The translations under genes and the position numbers were made by a program. A stretch of DNA of 41,519 bases from Treponema sp. (GTDB taxonomy: Bacteria; Spirochaetota; Spirochaetia; Treponematales; Breznakiellaceae), in contig JAIRNA010000013.1 of assembly GCA_031258305.1 (NCBI GenBank), forward strand, positions 1 to 41,519. The letters are read 5' to 3'. Positions 17,501 to 25,184 of the stretch are shown in pieces; within the stretch, counting starts at the first letter, position 1; each line of letters begins with the position of its first letter. The notes beneath the pieces are model-generated. The model worked only from the letters and a program-made list of their open reading frames with translations, was not told the origin of the DNA and did not search any database.

Positions 17501-20300
17501 GGTGAAGAACAAGGTCGCCTTTGGACTGAAGTTCGGAGACGCTAACCTCGGCGCTGTGGAATACAGTCTGGACATGGGTAAAAACTGGGTTCCCTGTGAC
17601 GGTGAATGGACCAAGGATACGGTTTTGATGAACGCTGATATTTCATCAATGAAAGACGGGCTTGTCCGTATCTTGAGCCGCATAAAGGACTCAGCTCATC
17701 GGGAGATGGTCGTATCGTTTGATGTCAACAAAGACTCCGTAGCGCCGGCGCCTCGGCTCATTGTACCGCTCTCCGGTGAAGACGTAAACGGCATCATACG
17801 ACTGGGCATCATAGTAGAAGAAAAAGGGAAGCTCGTGTCTTCGGTCTATGAAAACCCGCCGATCGCCGAAACGCCGCCCGAAGGCGCGGCTGACGCCGAG
17901 AAAAGCGAGGAGATTCAGGCGATCGAGGCGGTTACGCAGGAAATGCCGCCTGAATACTTCATAACGCCGTCTTTCTTGACCTTACTGGTAGGCACTGACG
18001 AAAATCCGCTCTCCGCAGATATAAGATTTACCTTCATGGACGCAGCCGGCAATGTTGCCGTACTAGAGAACTGGGAGTTCTTGATAAACAAGGAGACGGA
18101 CAAGCCCATAGCGCAGGTTAATTTGCCGGAAGAGAACGAAGTCGTTATTCGGAACTTTACGATAAGCGGTACCGTCTATGATGACGACAAAGTCGCTAAG
18201 ATTTGGTACTTTATTGACTACAACGAGGAAACCGAAGTCATGGCCGACAATTCCTACTCCATACCTATCGAGATTTCGAGTCTCGTTGACAACGAACACT
18301 CAGTTACTATCATACCCGAAGACATCTACGGCATACGGGGCGATCCAATCAAGCGTAACTTCCGCGTGTCCCTCGAAGAACCGAAAGCCGATATGATACT
18401 GCCTTCGTTTGATGTCATATCCAAAGGCACGCTCGAACTCAAGGGCGTGGCCTCGGATAGAAATGAGATATTAACGGTACAGGTCTCGATTGACAACGGC
18501 AACACCTATAATAACGTGGTGATGATCCACGACAAGGTCACGGGAATCACCGAATGGTCGTATACTTTTAACTCGAAAATCATCCAAGACGGCACCCATG
18601 TGGTCTTCATAAAGGTCTGGGACAAATACAACGTCTCAGCTATGTATTCAGGTATGATAAACATAGATAACACCGCGCCGGACATTGAAATAGCATCTCC
18701 AATAGACGGCTTGACTTCCGTTGGGCCGGTGTTCTTGTCCGGACGGGCAATAGATAGTATGGGCTTGAGTCAGGTGAACGTCAATATCAGAAGCATAACC
18801 GGCGGTGAAGTCCCGCCTGACCTAGCAAACATCGCCATTGAGCGGGATTCCATATTCACCAAGGAAATAGACTTTTCCTCTATGGAGGACGGTCTTTATA
18901 ACATTGACATTTCGGCTGAAGACTTCGCCGAAAACATCTCCCACCAGTCGCGGAATGTACTGCTGTCGCGAGGCGTCCTGCGTAACTTCGTGGATGTGCT
19001 TTATCCGCTGAATGGCGAATATGTGCAGGGCGAATTCAACCTTTACGGCTACTTGGGCGGCACCGACACGGCGAGCCATGCTTCCCTTTACCTTGACGGA
19101 TCGCCCATCGACACCGTTAAAGTAACGGAAACAGGCTTCTTCTGTTTCAATTTGAACAAAGATAAACTGAAGGATGGAGTGAATATACTCTCAGTGATGA
19201 GCGACTTTGACGGTAAGGATACCGTATTTTCGCCGCTACGGCGCATCGAATACAACTCGGTCGGAGCATGGGTAACGATAGACAGTTTCACTATGGGAGA
19301 CTTCGCCTTTGAACGCCCGTGGATCTCCGGGCGTGTGGGCTATGTGTTGAACGAAATCGACTTGCAGTCGCTTGGAAACAAGAAAACAGACAAAAAGGTC
19401 AAAACCGCAATAGCGCAGAAAAAGCCCTTGCTTGTTGAAATCAGTTTTGACAATGGAATAACCTTCACCGAAGTGAAACGGCGCAGGGTCAAGGGTCCAG
19501 ATGGTAAACCAGCTGACGGATGGCGTTACCGAATTGAAAACCAAGATATGCGTGAAGGTATCCACGACCTTATTCTACGAGCGACTATGGAGAACGGCGA
19601 AACAGCCGTCTCACGGACACTCATCCAAATCGACAAGACGTTCCCGCAAATAAAGGTGATTGCTCCGGAACCCGGTGGTCGGTACAACCAAACCCTTGAG
19701 TTCACCGCCTTGTCGAATGACGATATTGCGCTCAAATCAGTTCTTTACACACTGCGTAAGGGCGATAAGGGTTTGTATGCGGTGCCGGGCTTCATACAGG
19801 GTCTTTACTTCGATGGCCACTTCTGGGGTGCGACCTTCTATGATGTGGGATTGGGTTTGACCTTCTTCGATGACAATGTGAAGTTGCAGGCACAGTTTGG
19901 GCAGTTTACCGAAGAGATGTGGTCTTGGTTCTCGGATGATAGTGAGATACGCTATGGCGGCGATGTCCTTGGTTTGAAGCTCCTCGCCAACGTGTATGCT
20001 CTCCCCTTTGCTTCTTTCGGCGGACCTGACTGGGAGTGGCTCAGCGCATCAGTCGCAATAGGCGCAAACTTCTCATACTTTATGAAAACCCAGAGCGGAT
20101 CTCCGACTATGATGTCCGCTATGATTATGCAACTGGAATTTCCCAAGATAACGATTCCAAAGATAAAGCGTTTCAGGACCTTCGCATTCTATACGGAATT
20201 CCAATTGTGGTTTACGCCTACGGACGTCGATACTTCGGTCGTCAGTGTGCCAACCACTATATTTCACATAACGGGTGGGCTGCGGTTCAATATTTTCTAA
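14532..20300 (+). CDS. Secreted Ig-repeat protein with C-terminal outer-membrane barrel
   Basis: A product of 1922 residues starting at ATG 14532 after the strong site GAGGAG (14521). Residues 1-28 form a Sec signal ending SLWAGA, with cleavage expected after A28. Ig-like modules follow, marked by closers such as DNTAPDIRITYP, DSEDPTLEITTP and DNTAPDIEIASP. An acidic, Pro/Glu-rich linker of degenerate repeats (PVETALDQAEQ, VEVVLGEAGQ) lies at about 16540-16715. From residue ~1745 the sequence becomes aromatic and strand-rich (GLYFDGHFWGATFYDVGLGL) and ends TGGLRFNIF. A terminal phenylalanine with alternating hydrophobics is the known BAM recognition signature of outer-membrane barrels. The likely form is a barrel-anchored stalk of Ig domains, on the surface or in the periplasm; which side is unknown. 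It probably works with the preceding lipoprotein and giant protein. Confidence 0.75.
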   Translation: MIHGKNGKTAVLSVLLLAVSSFSLWAGAKQDAESHTVAMPEGFKEERDIENKKPGKYNFFIEASDKGGNTTIAGPENIFLDPESDLPIARITNPRPSMRVPSNIGIVGTCVDDDAVDYVELIFSHDLEHPVVAEGSEFWSYYLDTSELEDGWYTVSAYGVDVNGLKGKPFSVTWSLDRNRPQTVVQSHAIGALVNGKVPIKGTVYDGNGIAELSYSMDRGVSYTDIPFKAKKEAVTANFSFSLDTKKFNDGPKIILFKAIDKQKTEGSYMFLLFVDNTAPDIRITYPANPNEPVNGLFSVAGFVKDVVGLTKVSWKLGDKTGDFDLVIGNPWWVKEFDLRGEEYQKLKNIDLEIRAVDVSGNMSVVKRRLIVDRNADLPRVTLAEPALVMPPSGKGTPVPAEVLGEDLARLRVRGLAEDDDGVAMVYCSIDNGAPIEFVTTGWFQTLLDDLPVGVHSLQVWAKDISGVEGTKTEIKNLVSGGRKPSASITHVMQENGKITEKTAFYSGMEINNETNPVFALQVNSDSAITEVSYRFGDREPVTVPIKTKISGELIQDIPLPVDVSYGQVVIHIEATDIYQRKAVVEEVVRVEDLSKPHIGAGESAEIRFFDERMKIDHIPLDQPFWGYLPGIKAKAVRLESETGDAYTSGVYKVELIGNAVRISRAGAAAPKPVETALDQAEQDSEFDEAEDSEPTEAILDETDPTPAPVEVVLGEAGQTSATEETLVIVVESAEGFVYKSKPFVFTPGDSVRAPLKITMGALDGREWIPGMSLNIPRGGRKTPYTLTATAETASQTAVLNSAVFDFGGRKVNGLMKQVPKTTTWNISVTIPQDLPTGFVPTRVDVSTAASKTDSALSAVLEGGFFILRSAAGTVYDEQGFRWLNAKTIENGVILMDKDTVLTGIYNGRPLNEAVVTQENGAISVEMVQFDESDNYKRVNVRFTEDGQYAFALMLSDVDGRVYTTENYTALVDSEDPTLEITTPEVNGSWVKNKVAFGLKFGDANLGAVEYSLDMGKNWVPCDGEWTKDTVLMNADISSMKDGLVRILSRIKDSAHREMVVSFDVNKDSVAPAPRLIVPLSGEDVNGIIRLGIIVEEKGKLVSSVYENPPIAETPPEGAADAEKSEEIQAIEAVTQEMPPEYFITPSFLTLLVGTDENPLSADIRFTFMDAAGNVAVLENWEFLINKETDKPIAQVNLPEENEVVIRNFTISGTVYDDDKVAKIWYFIDYNEETEVMADNSYSIPIEISSLVDNEHSVTIIPEDIYGIRGDPIKRNFRVSLEEPKADMILPSFDVISKGTLELKGVASDRNEILTVQVSIDNGNTYNNVVMIHDKVTGITEWSYTFNSKIIQDGTHVVFIKVWDKYNVSAMYSGMINIDNTAPDIEIASPIDGLTSVGPVFLSGRAIDSMGLSQVNVNIRSITGGEVPPDLANIAIERDSIFTKEIDFSSMEDGLYNIDISAEDFAENISHQSRNVLLSRGVLRNFVDVLYPLNGEYVQGEFNLYGYLGGTDTASHASLYLDGSPIDTVKVTETGFFCFNLNKDKLKDGVNILSVMSDFDGKDTVFSPLRRIEYNSVGAWVTIDSFTMGDFAFERPWISGRVGYVLNEIDLQSLGNKKTDKKVKTAIAQKKPLLVEISFDNGITFTEVKRRRVKGPDGKPADGWRYRIENQDMREGIHDLILRATMENGETAVSRTLIQIDKTFPQIKVIAPEPGGRYNQTLEFTALSNDDIALKSVLYTLRKGDKGLYAVPGFIQGLYFDGHFWGATFYDVGLGLTFFDDNVKLQAQFGQFTEEMWSWFSDDSEIRYGGDVLGLKLLANVYALPFASFGGPDWEWLSASVAIGANFSYFMKTQSGSPTMMSAMIMQLEFPKITIPKIKRFRTFAFYTEFQLWFTPTDVDTSVVSVPTTIFHITGGLRFNIF

Positions 20301-20305
20301 ATCGA

Positions 20306-20330
20306 GCGGAACTCCAAAGCGCGGTTCCGC
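20306..20330. terminator. Short hairpin between convergent genes
   Basis: GCGGAAC (20306-20312) pairs perfectly with GTTCCGC (20324-20330) across an 11-base loop, in the 33 bases between the stop of the barrel protein and the stop of fliI. It could end transcription from both sides, but only a few T residues follow on either strand. Confidence 0.4.
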
Positions 20331-20333
20331 GAC

Positions 20334-21671
20334 TTATTTCCATTCCTCTTCTGGTATTTCCACTTCCGCAATATCACTCATTCGTTTGAGCGTTTCTTCG
20401 AGCATTGCTTTTTCCCCGATGCCCTGGATGAGGAAGTCTTCTATAACGTCGTGTTTTGCGATGGCTTTGTCGATAGACGGGTTTGAGCCGACATGGTAAG
20501 CGCCAACGTTGATGAGTTTTTCGTTTTCCGCATAGGTTGCCAGAGTGCTTCTGAGGATGCCCGCGGCTTTTTGGGTTTCCGTACCGGATACGGTGTTTGC
20601 AAGACGGGAAACACTTGCAAGCACATCAATAGCTGGGTAGTGATAATGTTGGGCAAGCGCACGGGATAGGACGATGTGTCCGTCGAGAATGCCGCGCACC
20701 GTGTCTGACACCGGTTCATCGAGATCATCACCGTCAACCAAGATAGTATAGAAGCTCGTGATGCTCCCCGTATCGGAAGTGCCTGATCGTTCAAGTAGTT
20801 TCGGCATTTGGTCGAACATACTCGGCGGGTAACCACGTGTGGCTGGCGGCTCGCCCCGTGCAAGCCCTATTTCCCGCATAGCCCGTGCGAAACGTGTGAC
20901 CGAGTCGAAGAGAAGCATTACATCTTTGCCTTGATCGCGGAAATATTCGGCGACTGCGGTTGCCGTATATGCGCCGCGGAGACGGCAGAGGGGCGGCGAA
21001 TTAGATGGGGTAACGACAAGCACGCTTCGGGCAAGCCCTTCAGTACCAAGGTCGTTTTCAATAAAGTCGTTGACTTCACGTCCACGCTCGCCAATGAGGG
21101 CAACGATATTCACATCAGCGTTAGTATTGCGGGCAATCATGCCCATCAAGGTGGATTTTCCTACACCAGAACCGGCGAATATACCGATCCGCTGACCGCA
21201 TCCCACCGCGAGGAGTCCGTCTATGGCGCGTATTCCTGTCGCTATGCGTTTTGTTATACGAGGACGTTGCAGGGGGGGGGGCGGGCTTGCGATCACCGGG
21301 TAATGAACGCCGCTCTCGATTTCACCCTTGCCGTCTATAGTCCTGCCCTGCGCGTCAAGCACCCGCCCCAACAGAGCGTCAGACACGGCTATCTCAAGAC
21401 TCTCCCCAGATGCCATCACTTTGTTTCCGACTTGTATACCGTCCGTCTCAGAATAAGCCATAAGCTGGACGGTTTCGGAACGAAGCCCTACTACTTCCGC
21501 ATAGATACAGTTCTGTTTCTTGCTTGTCTCTATGCGGCACATTTCGCCAATGATAGCGGACGGACCCACGCTTTCAATGAGAAGTCCCTGCACCTTGGAG
21601 ACTCTCCCGATGCATTTTATGGGATCCACTCTATCGGCTGTTTTCAGATATTTTTCGAGAACGGTTTCCAT
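20334..21671 (-). CDS. fliI: Flagellum-specific ATPase FliI
   Basis: FliI is the cytoplasmic ATPase that energises export of flagellar subunits; it forms a hexamer with FliH/FliJ at the export gate. From ATG 21671 the protein has 445 residues, usual for the family, and begins METVLEKYLKTADRV. Walker A is GSGVGKST (residues 167-174), followed by GERGREV, the Walker B segment VMLLFDSVTRFARA and the family segment RGYPPSMFDQMPKLLERSG. An in-frame TTG at 21707 would add 12 residues but stands directly after an in-frame TAG with poor spacing. No fliF/G/H/J neighbour is present, whereas treponemes normally carry fliI inside the large flagellar operon. A run of ten C in the coding strand encodes the SPPPPL turn before Walker A and could slip. 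Identification is firm; expression state is uncertain. Confidence 0.93.
   Translation of the reverse strand: METVLEKYLKTADRVDPIKCIGRVSKVQGLLIESVGPSAIIGEMCRIETSKKQNCIYAEVVGLRSETVQLMAYSETDGIQVGNKVMASGESLEIAVSDALLGRVLDAQGRTIDGKGEIESGVHYPVIASPPPPLQRPRITKRIATGIRAIDGLLAVGCGQRIGIFAGSGVGKSTLMGMIARNTNADVNIVALIGERGREVNDFIENDLGTEGLARSVLVVTPSNSPPLCRLRGAYTATAVAEYFRDQGKDVMLLFDSVTRFARAMREIGLARGEPPATRGYPPSMFDQMPKLLERSGTSDTGSITSFYTILVDGDDLDEPVSDTVRGILDGHIVLSRALAQHYHYPAIDVLASVSRLANTVSGTETQKAAGILRSTLATYAENEKLINVGAYHVGSNPSIDKAIAKHDVIEDFLIQGIGEKAMLEETLKRMSDIAEVEIPEEEWK
21272..21281 (-). repeat. Poly-C(10) tract inside fliI
   Basis: Ten consecutive G on the + strand (C in the coding strand) lie inside fliI, encoding three proline codons and the first base of a leucine codon. 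At this length the frame is open. Gain or loss of one base would truncate FliI before its Walker A motif. It is the only homopolymer of this kind noticed in the window's real genes. Confidence 0.9.
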
Positions 21672-21779
21672 ATAACTATCATACTCTTTCTTAGCGTTTT
21701 TTTTCAACTACTCACCGTAGAATTTTTCTGCTCTTTCTAAGAGAGACAAAAACAACTCCTAAAAATGACTGAGATAAGT

Positions 21780-21785
21780 ATTATA
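21780..21785 (-). promoter_or_regulatory. Possible fliI promoter (extended -10)
   Basis: On the minus strand TTGCTATAAT gives a perfect -10 with the TG extension, and no clear -35. Start of transcription would fall near 21773, giving a leader of ~100 bases. The leader holds an AGGAG (about 21751-21755) placed correctly for a short TTG-initiated reading frame that ends in the TAG just before the TTG at 21707. The rest of the 190-base spacer back to the regulator gene has G- and C-rich runs able to form weak hairpins but no clear terminator. Confidence 0.45.
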
Positions 21786-21897
21786 GCAAGTAGTATCAAA
21801 TTTCTTTCATACAGGCGGATTCCCCGCAGAGGAGGGGATGGGAGGCAAAGTTACCTTATTACCAATGGAGGGCTGTTGTCCCCCGTCAAATAGCCTT

Positions 21898-24800
21898 TTA
21901 CTTCCTGAGCCAGCCTGGTGATTTGCCATAGATGTTCCTGAATACTCGGCAGAAATATGCTTGGTCTTGGAAGCCTGTCTTGTCGGCTATTTGGGCTATA
22001 GTGTCGCCCGAATGAATGAGGAGATCAACAGCCATAAACACGCGGTAGTGGTTGAGATACCTCCAAAGAGACATGCCCATTTCCTTGCGGAAGATTCTGG
22101 TGATGTAGTCTTCGCTACTGCCTACCGCGTCCGCGAGTTTCCATCGGAATATGTGTCTATGCGCGTACTGGTTGAAGTAAAGGATGGCTTTTTTCACCAG
22201 AGCGCCCGTGAAGAGAGGGAGGATGGAATCGCCAGCCGCAATAGCCCGTACGCGTGCGCAAAAGGCCGAGGAACCGGCGACGGAGCGGTTACATAACACC
22301 ACCCGCGAGTATTTGCTGAGTTCCTTGACGAGTTCAGGTGACTTTATCTGTTCGGGTATCACAATAATGGGCGTCATGGCGGTCGCTGGATGGTTGCGGA
22401 TGATCTTTACCATTTCAATATCTATGTTTCTAAGACTGATGATGTCCGGCGCGGCTTTGGAAACCGCATTGAAGAAATCTTCCGAAGAAGCTATGTCTAC
22501 CCGCACATCGCCGTCTATCCATGAAGCTAACCCGTTGGAAAGCTCGCCTGAAGCCAGGTCCTGCGTATCTCCGATAAAGAGGATACTCCCATTCCGAGAA
22601 TTTCTCGCGTCTAAAGCTTGACTTATGGTCTCGCCATCAAGTCCCTTACCAAAGCACAAGAACGGAGTTTGGAAGAATTCCGGATGAGTGCGGAGAAGAG
22701 ACGTTAGTTTACCAGCGGAAAGTGCGCCTGCATTGCCTTCCCCTTCTTCTTCGCCGTTATGGTTTGACCATAGGATAAAACCGATTTTGTCAGGCATGCT
22801 CAAGGCTCTTTCTACATTCCGGATAACAGGTAAACCGAACAGAGTCTTTACGTCTAACGGAACTTCGGACAAGATGAGTACCAGTTTGCCTTTAGCGTTG
22901 GACGGCTCGGTTATTTGTCCCGAAAATGTGGTCCATGGAAGCGTGATCGAGCAGGATGTTTCATCGTAGACCGCTTTTCCACAGTGCAGAAGAATGATGC
23001 GCTCTATTATGGTGAAAGCCCATTTCACCAATTCCCCGACTCTTTCCTTAAATCGGATTTCGAGTCCCTGCTCATGGAAATGTGCTGAAGGTTTGTCTCG
23101 GTACTGGTTCTTGATGAGCGCGAAGACATGGGCGAGAAGCTCTTCGTCTCCCAGTAACAAGGGAAATTCACCTTCCAGTTCCGGTAGAACGTCGCGGATG
23201 TTAAACAGGGTTTTCTTGAACGACAAAGTGTCTGTCTGGGATATCGTCATCTCTATCAAGCGATGCATATGATTCTGACGCTCTATGATAATATCCTTGA
23301 GAGATTTTACTTTATTGAAGATTTTCGGGCTTTCCTCTGGGTGGACATCCGCCTCGAGGCTCTCAACCATTGTAAGTGCTTCCTTAAACGGTTCATTCAA
23401 GTTGTTTCCCACGGCCGCGAAAAATTCGGTCTTTGCACGCTCGGAACTTTCGGCAAGCTGTTTGGCGCGGAAGGTCTCTTCAAAAAGGGAAATGCCCTTG
23501 AAGGCGTTGCCCACCGCGGAACGGAGTTCTTCCAGAATCACGCCGTCGAAAAAAGGGATGTTATGCACGAAATAGCCGAGTGGCTGATTCTCGATGAACA
23601 AGGGCTGAACAAGGAATATCCCATCCTCAAAGTGTTCTTGAATGTCTGTGGGAAAGAGTCTACGCGCCGGGAAAACTCGCGTTGCGGTATTAACGCCCGA
23701 CGAGGAGAATCCGCCGATATATTCGGAAACATCTTCGTCTTTGTAAACAGCCAGAAACGCCGTGTAGACGCCTATTTTCGGCAGATGCCGCGCCATGCTC
23801 TCCACAAGAGACTTCCTGTCCTTTGTCCCAAGTAATTCGCACTTGAAGGAATTAAGCGTACTATTCCGCTCTTCCCTTTCGTGCAGAGAGAGCACGTAAC
23901 GCTGTTCCTGTAAGCCGGAAACCATCCGATACGTTTCGGATTCAAGGGTCTGTCCGATACCGATTCTCTCGTGGGCATAATCAAGAGCCTCGAAGAAACA
24001 GCCGATGTCTTCGTAATAATCAAGAAACTCTACGCATTGTTTCGCAACTGTCTCAAGAAAAATGTCTTCTTTCCCTTGGTTGAAAGCTTCGGCGAGGGTG
24101 GTAACGAAAGCCTCTTTACTTTCTACGCTCAGATTTTCCTGCATTCTGCCTTTTCTTTCGCCGGACCTAACGACAAGACGACATGGCAGAGTCACGTCTG
24201 GGAGGGCGCGGTCAGGGCTTTCCATCAAGGTTTTGAGTGTTTTGAACGACTCGGCGCTCATTTTGGTGTATGGTATTTCTACGGTTGAAAAAGGTTTTAT
24301 CTTGCTCTCAATAGAATTATTGAACCCGCCGGCGCGGTAGGAGGATGAGGAAATCCCTTGTTTCTGAAGGTAGAGAATGGCGGGTAAGGTCATCAGGTCG
24401 CTTGAGCCTATCAAGGTGTCGAAATCCCGCACCGGCCTTAATCCTCTGTCCGTGAAAAGCTGAACGCACGCGGCCGCTCCTCTTCCCCAATCGAAAGGAT
24501 CGCTTACAAGCCGCTCGTCATAAGAGACGCCGATTTCGGCTATGGCATCCCGAAACCCCTGATACCGGTCCATAGCCGAATGATGAGTGTCTGGTCCCCG
24601 GAGGAAGGCGATATTCCGTGAGCCTGTTTGTATGAAATAACGAGTCAGGCTCTTCATACCGTCATATGCGTCGAAGCGTACGCAGGGATGTCCTTCAATC
24701 TTGTCGGAAATAGTCGTGTAGGGCAAATCTTCAAATGCTTTGTGAAAGTCAGAGAGTTCTGAAAGGCTGGAACAACCTATGGAAGAACTCCAACTTATCA

Positions 24801-25008
24801 AGCCGTCCAGATTCTGCGCGTTAGCCAATGAGTAAATGGGATTACGTAAGTATTCCATATTATCCGAGGCGTTGAGTTTGCCTCCCGGAAACACAAAAAG
24901 ACTCGTTTTCTCAGCCATCGCGGCCTGTGCAAAATGAGACCACACTCCACATGCCGAACCTGTATGTATCGAAGCGAGAATTAGTCCGATTTTCTTCTTT
25001 TCTACCAT
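21898..25008 (-). CDS. Hybrid ligand-sensing AraC-family regulator with degenerate kinase/receiver parts
   Basis: A cytoplasmic protein of 1036 residues (no signal, no membrane segment). Residues 1-280 match the LacI/GalR sugar-binding fold (KIGLILASIHTGSACGVWSH; DRYQGFRDAIAEIG). Residues ~390-510 look GAF-like. About 520-590 resemble a histidine-kinase dimerisation helix, but the H-E-L-R-T-P box reads GNNLNEP, with Asn535 in place of the phosphorylated His; a weak ATPase-like stretch follows. Residues ~805-925 resemble a receiver domain whose phospho-Asp position is Arg860 (PDIISLR). Residues ~935-1036 are a clear AraC double helix-turn-helix (IAQIADKTGFQDQAYFCRVF, FRNIYGKSPGWLRK). It is transcribed divergently from a ribose-type transporter operon, so it very likely senses that sugar or its phosphate and controls the operon. 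Binding-site sequences were not recognised. Domain order is seen; loss of phosphotransfer is inferred. Confidence 0.85.
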   Translation of the reverse strand: MVEKKKIGLILASIHTGSACGVWSHFAQAAMAEKTSLFVFPGGKLNASDNMEYLRNPIYSLANAQNLDGLISWSSSIGCSSLSELSDFHKAFEDLPYTTISDKIEGHPCVRFDAYDGMKSLTRYFIQTGSRNIAFLRGPDTHHSAMDRYQGFRDAIAEIGVSYDERLVSDPFDWGRGAAACVQLFTDRGLRPVRDFDTLIGSSDLMTLPAILYLQKQGISSSSYRAGGFNNSIESKIKPFSTVEIPYTKMSAESFKTLKTLMESPDRALPDVTLPCRLVVRSGERKGRMQENLSVESKEAFVTTLAEAFNQGKEDIFLETVAKQCVEFLDYYEDIGCFFEALDYAHERIGIGQTLESETYRMVSGLQEQRYVLSLHEREERNSTLNSFKCELLGTKDRKSLVESMARHLPKIGVYTAFLAVYKDEDVSEYIGGFSSSGVNTATRVFPARRLFPTDIQEHFEDGIFLVQPLFIENQPLGYFVHNIPFFDGVILEELRSAVGNAFKGISLFEETFRAKQLAESSERAKTEFFAAVGNNLNEPFKEALTMVESLEADVHPEESPKIFNKVKSLKDIIIERQNHMHRLIEMTISQTDTLSFKKTLFNIRDVLPELEGEFPLLLGDEELLAHVFALIKNQYRDKPSAHFHEQGLEIRFKERVGELVKWAFTIIERIILLHCGKAVYDETSCSITLPWTTFSGQITEPSNAKGKLVLILSEVPLDVKTLFGLPVIRNVERALSMPDKIGFILWSNHNGEEEGEGNAGALSAGKLTSLLRTHPEFFQTPFLCFGKGLDGETISQALDARNSRNGSILFIGDTQDLASGELSNGLASWIDGDVRVDIASSEDFFNAVSKAAPDIISLRNIDIEMVKIIRNHPATAMTPIIVIPEQIKSPELVKELSKYSRVVLCNRSVAGSSAFCARVRAIAAGDSILPLFTGALVKKAILYFNQYAHRHIFRWKLADAVGSSEDYITRIFRKEMGMSLWRYLNHYRVFMAVDLLIHSGDTIAQIADKTGFQDQAYFCRVFRNIYGKSPGWLRK

Positions 25009-25016
25009 GTTTAAAT

Positions 25017-25044
25017 ATTATAAACTAAAATTGTATTTTTGCAA
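25017..25044 (-). promoter_or_regulatory. Promoter of the hybrid regulator, leaderless type
   Basis: On the minus strand TTGCAA (25039-25044), a 16-base gap and a perfect TATAAT (25017-25022). Only eight bases separate the -10 from the ATG at 25008, so the transcript should begin at or within two bases of the start codon. No ribosome-binding site is present. Confidence 0.6.
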
Positions 25045-25108
25045 GAAATTTTTTACAAAGTGAGGGAGCAGTTGAACCGTATGCTCATAAAAAATCTAAA
25101 TTTTCTTC

Positions 25109-25136
25109 TTGACTCTTTTTTAACCTATGTTATAAT
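25109..25136 (+). promoter_or_regulatory. Promoter of the sugar transporter operon
   Basis: TTGACT (25109-25114), 16 bases, TATAAT (25131-25136). Transcription would start near 25143, leaving a leader of ~42 bases that contains the strong site AAGGAG seven bases before ATG 25185. It lies back to back with the regulator promoter in a 176-base spacer, the expected place for regulator binding. Confidence 0.65.
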
Positions 25137-25184
25137 TATTAATAACTCTCCGTAGCGAGGAAGATTTATGGAAGGAGTGATTAA

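Noticed and set aside
20808-21740. 310-codon open frame on the plus strand across fliI
   Set aside because: Antisense to a firmly identified FliI; Cys/His/Arg-rich composition and no ribosome-binding site.
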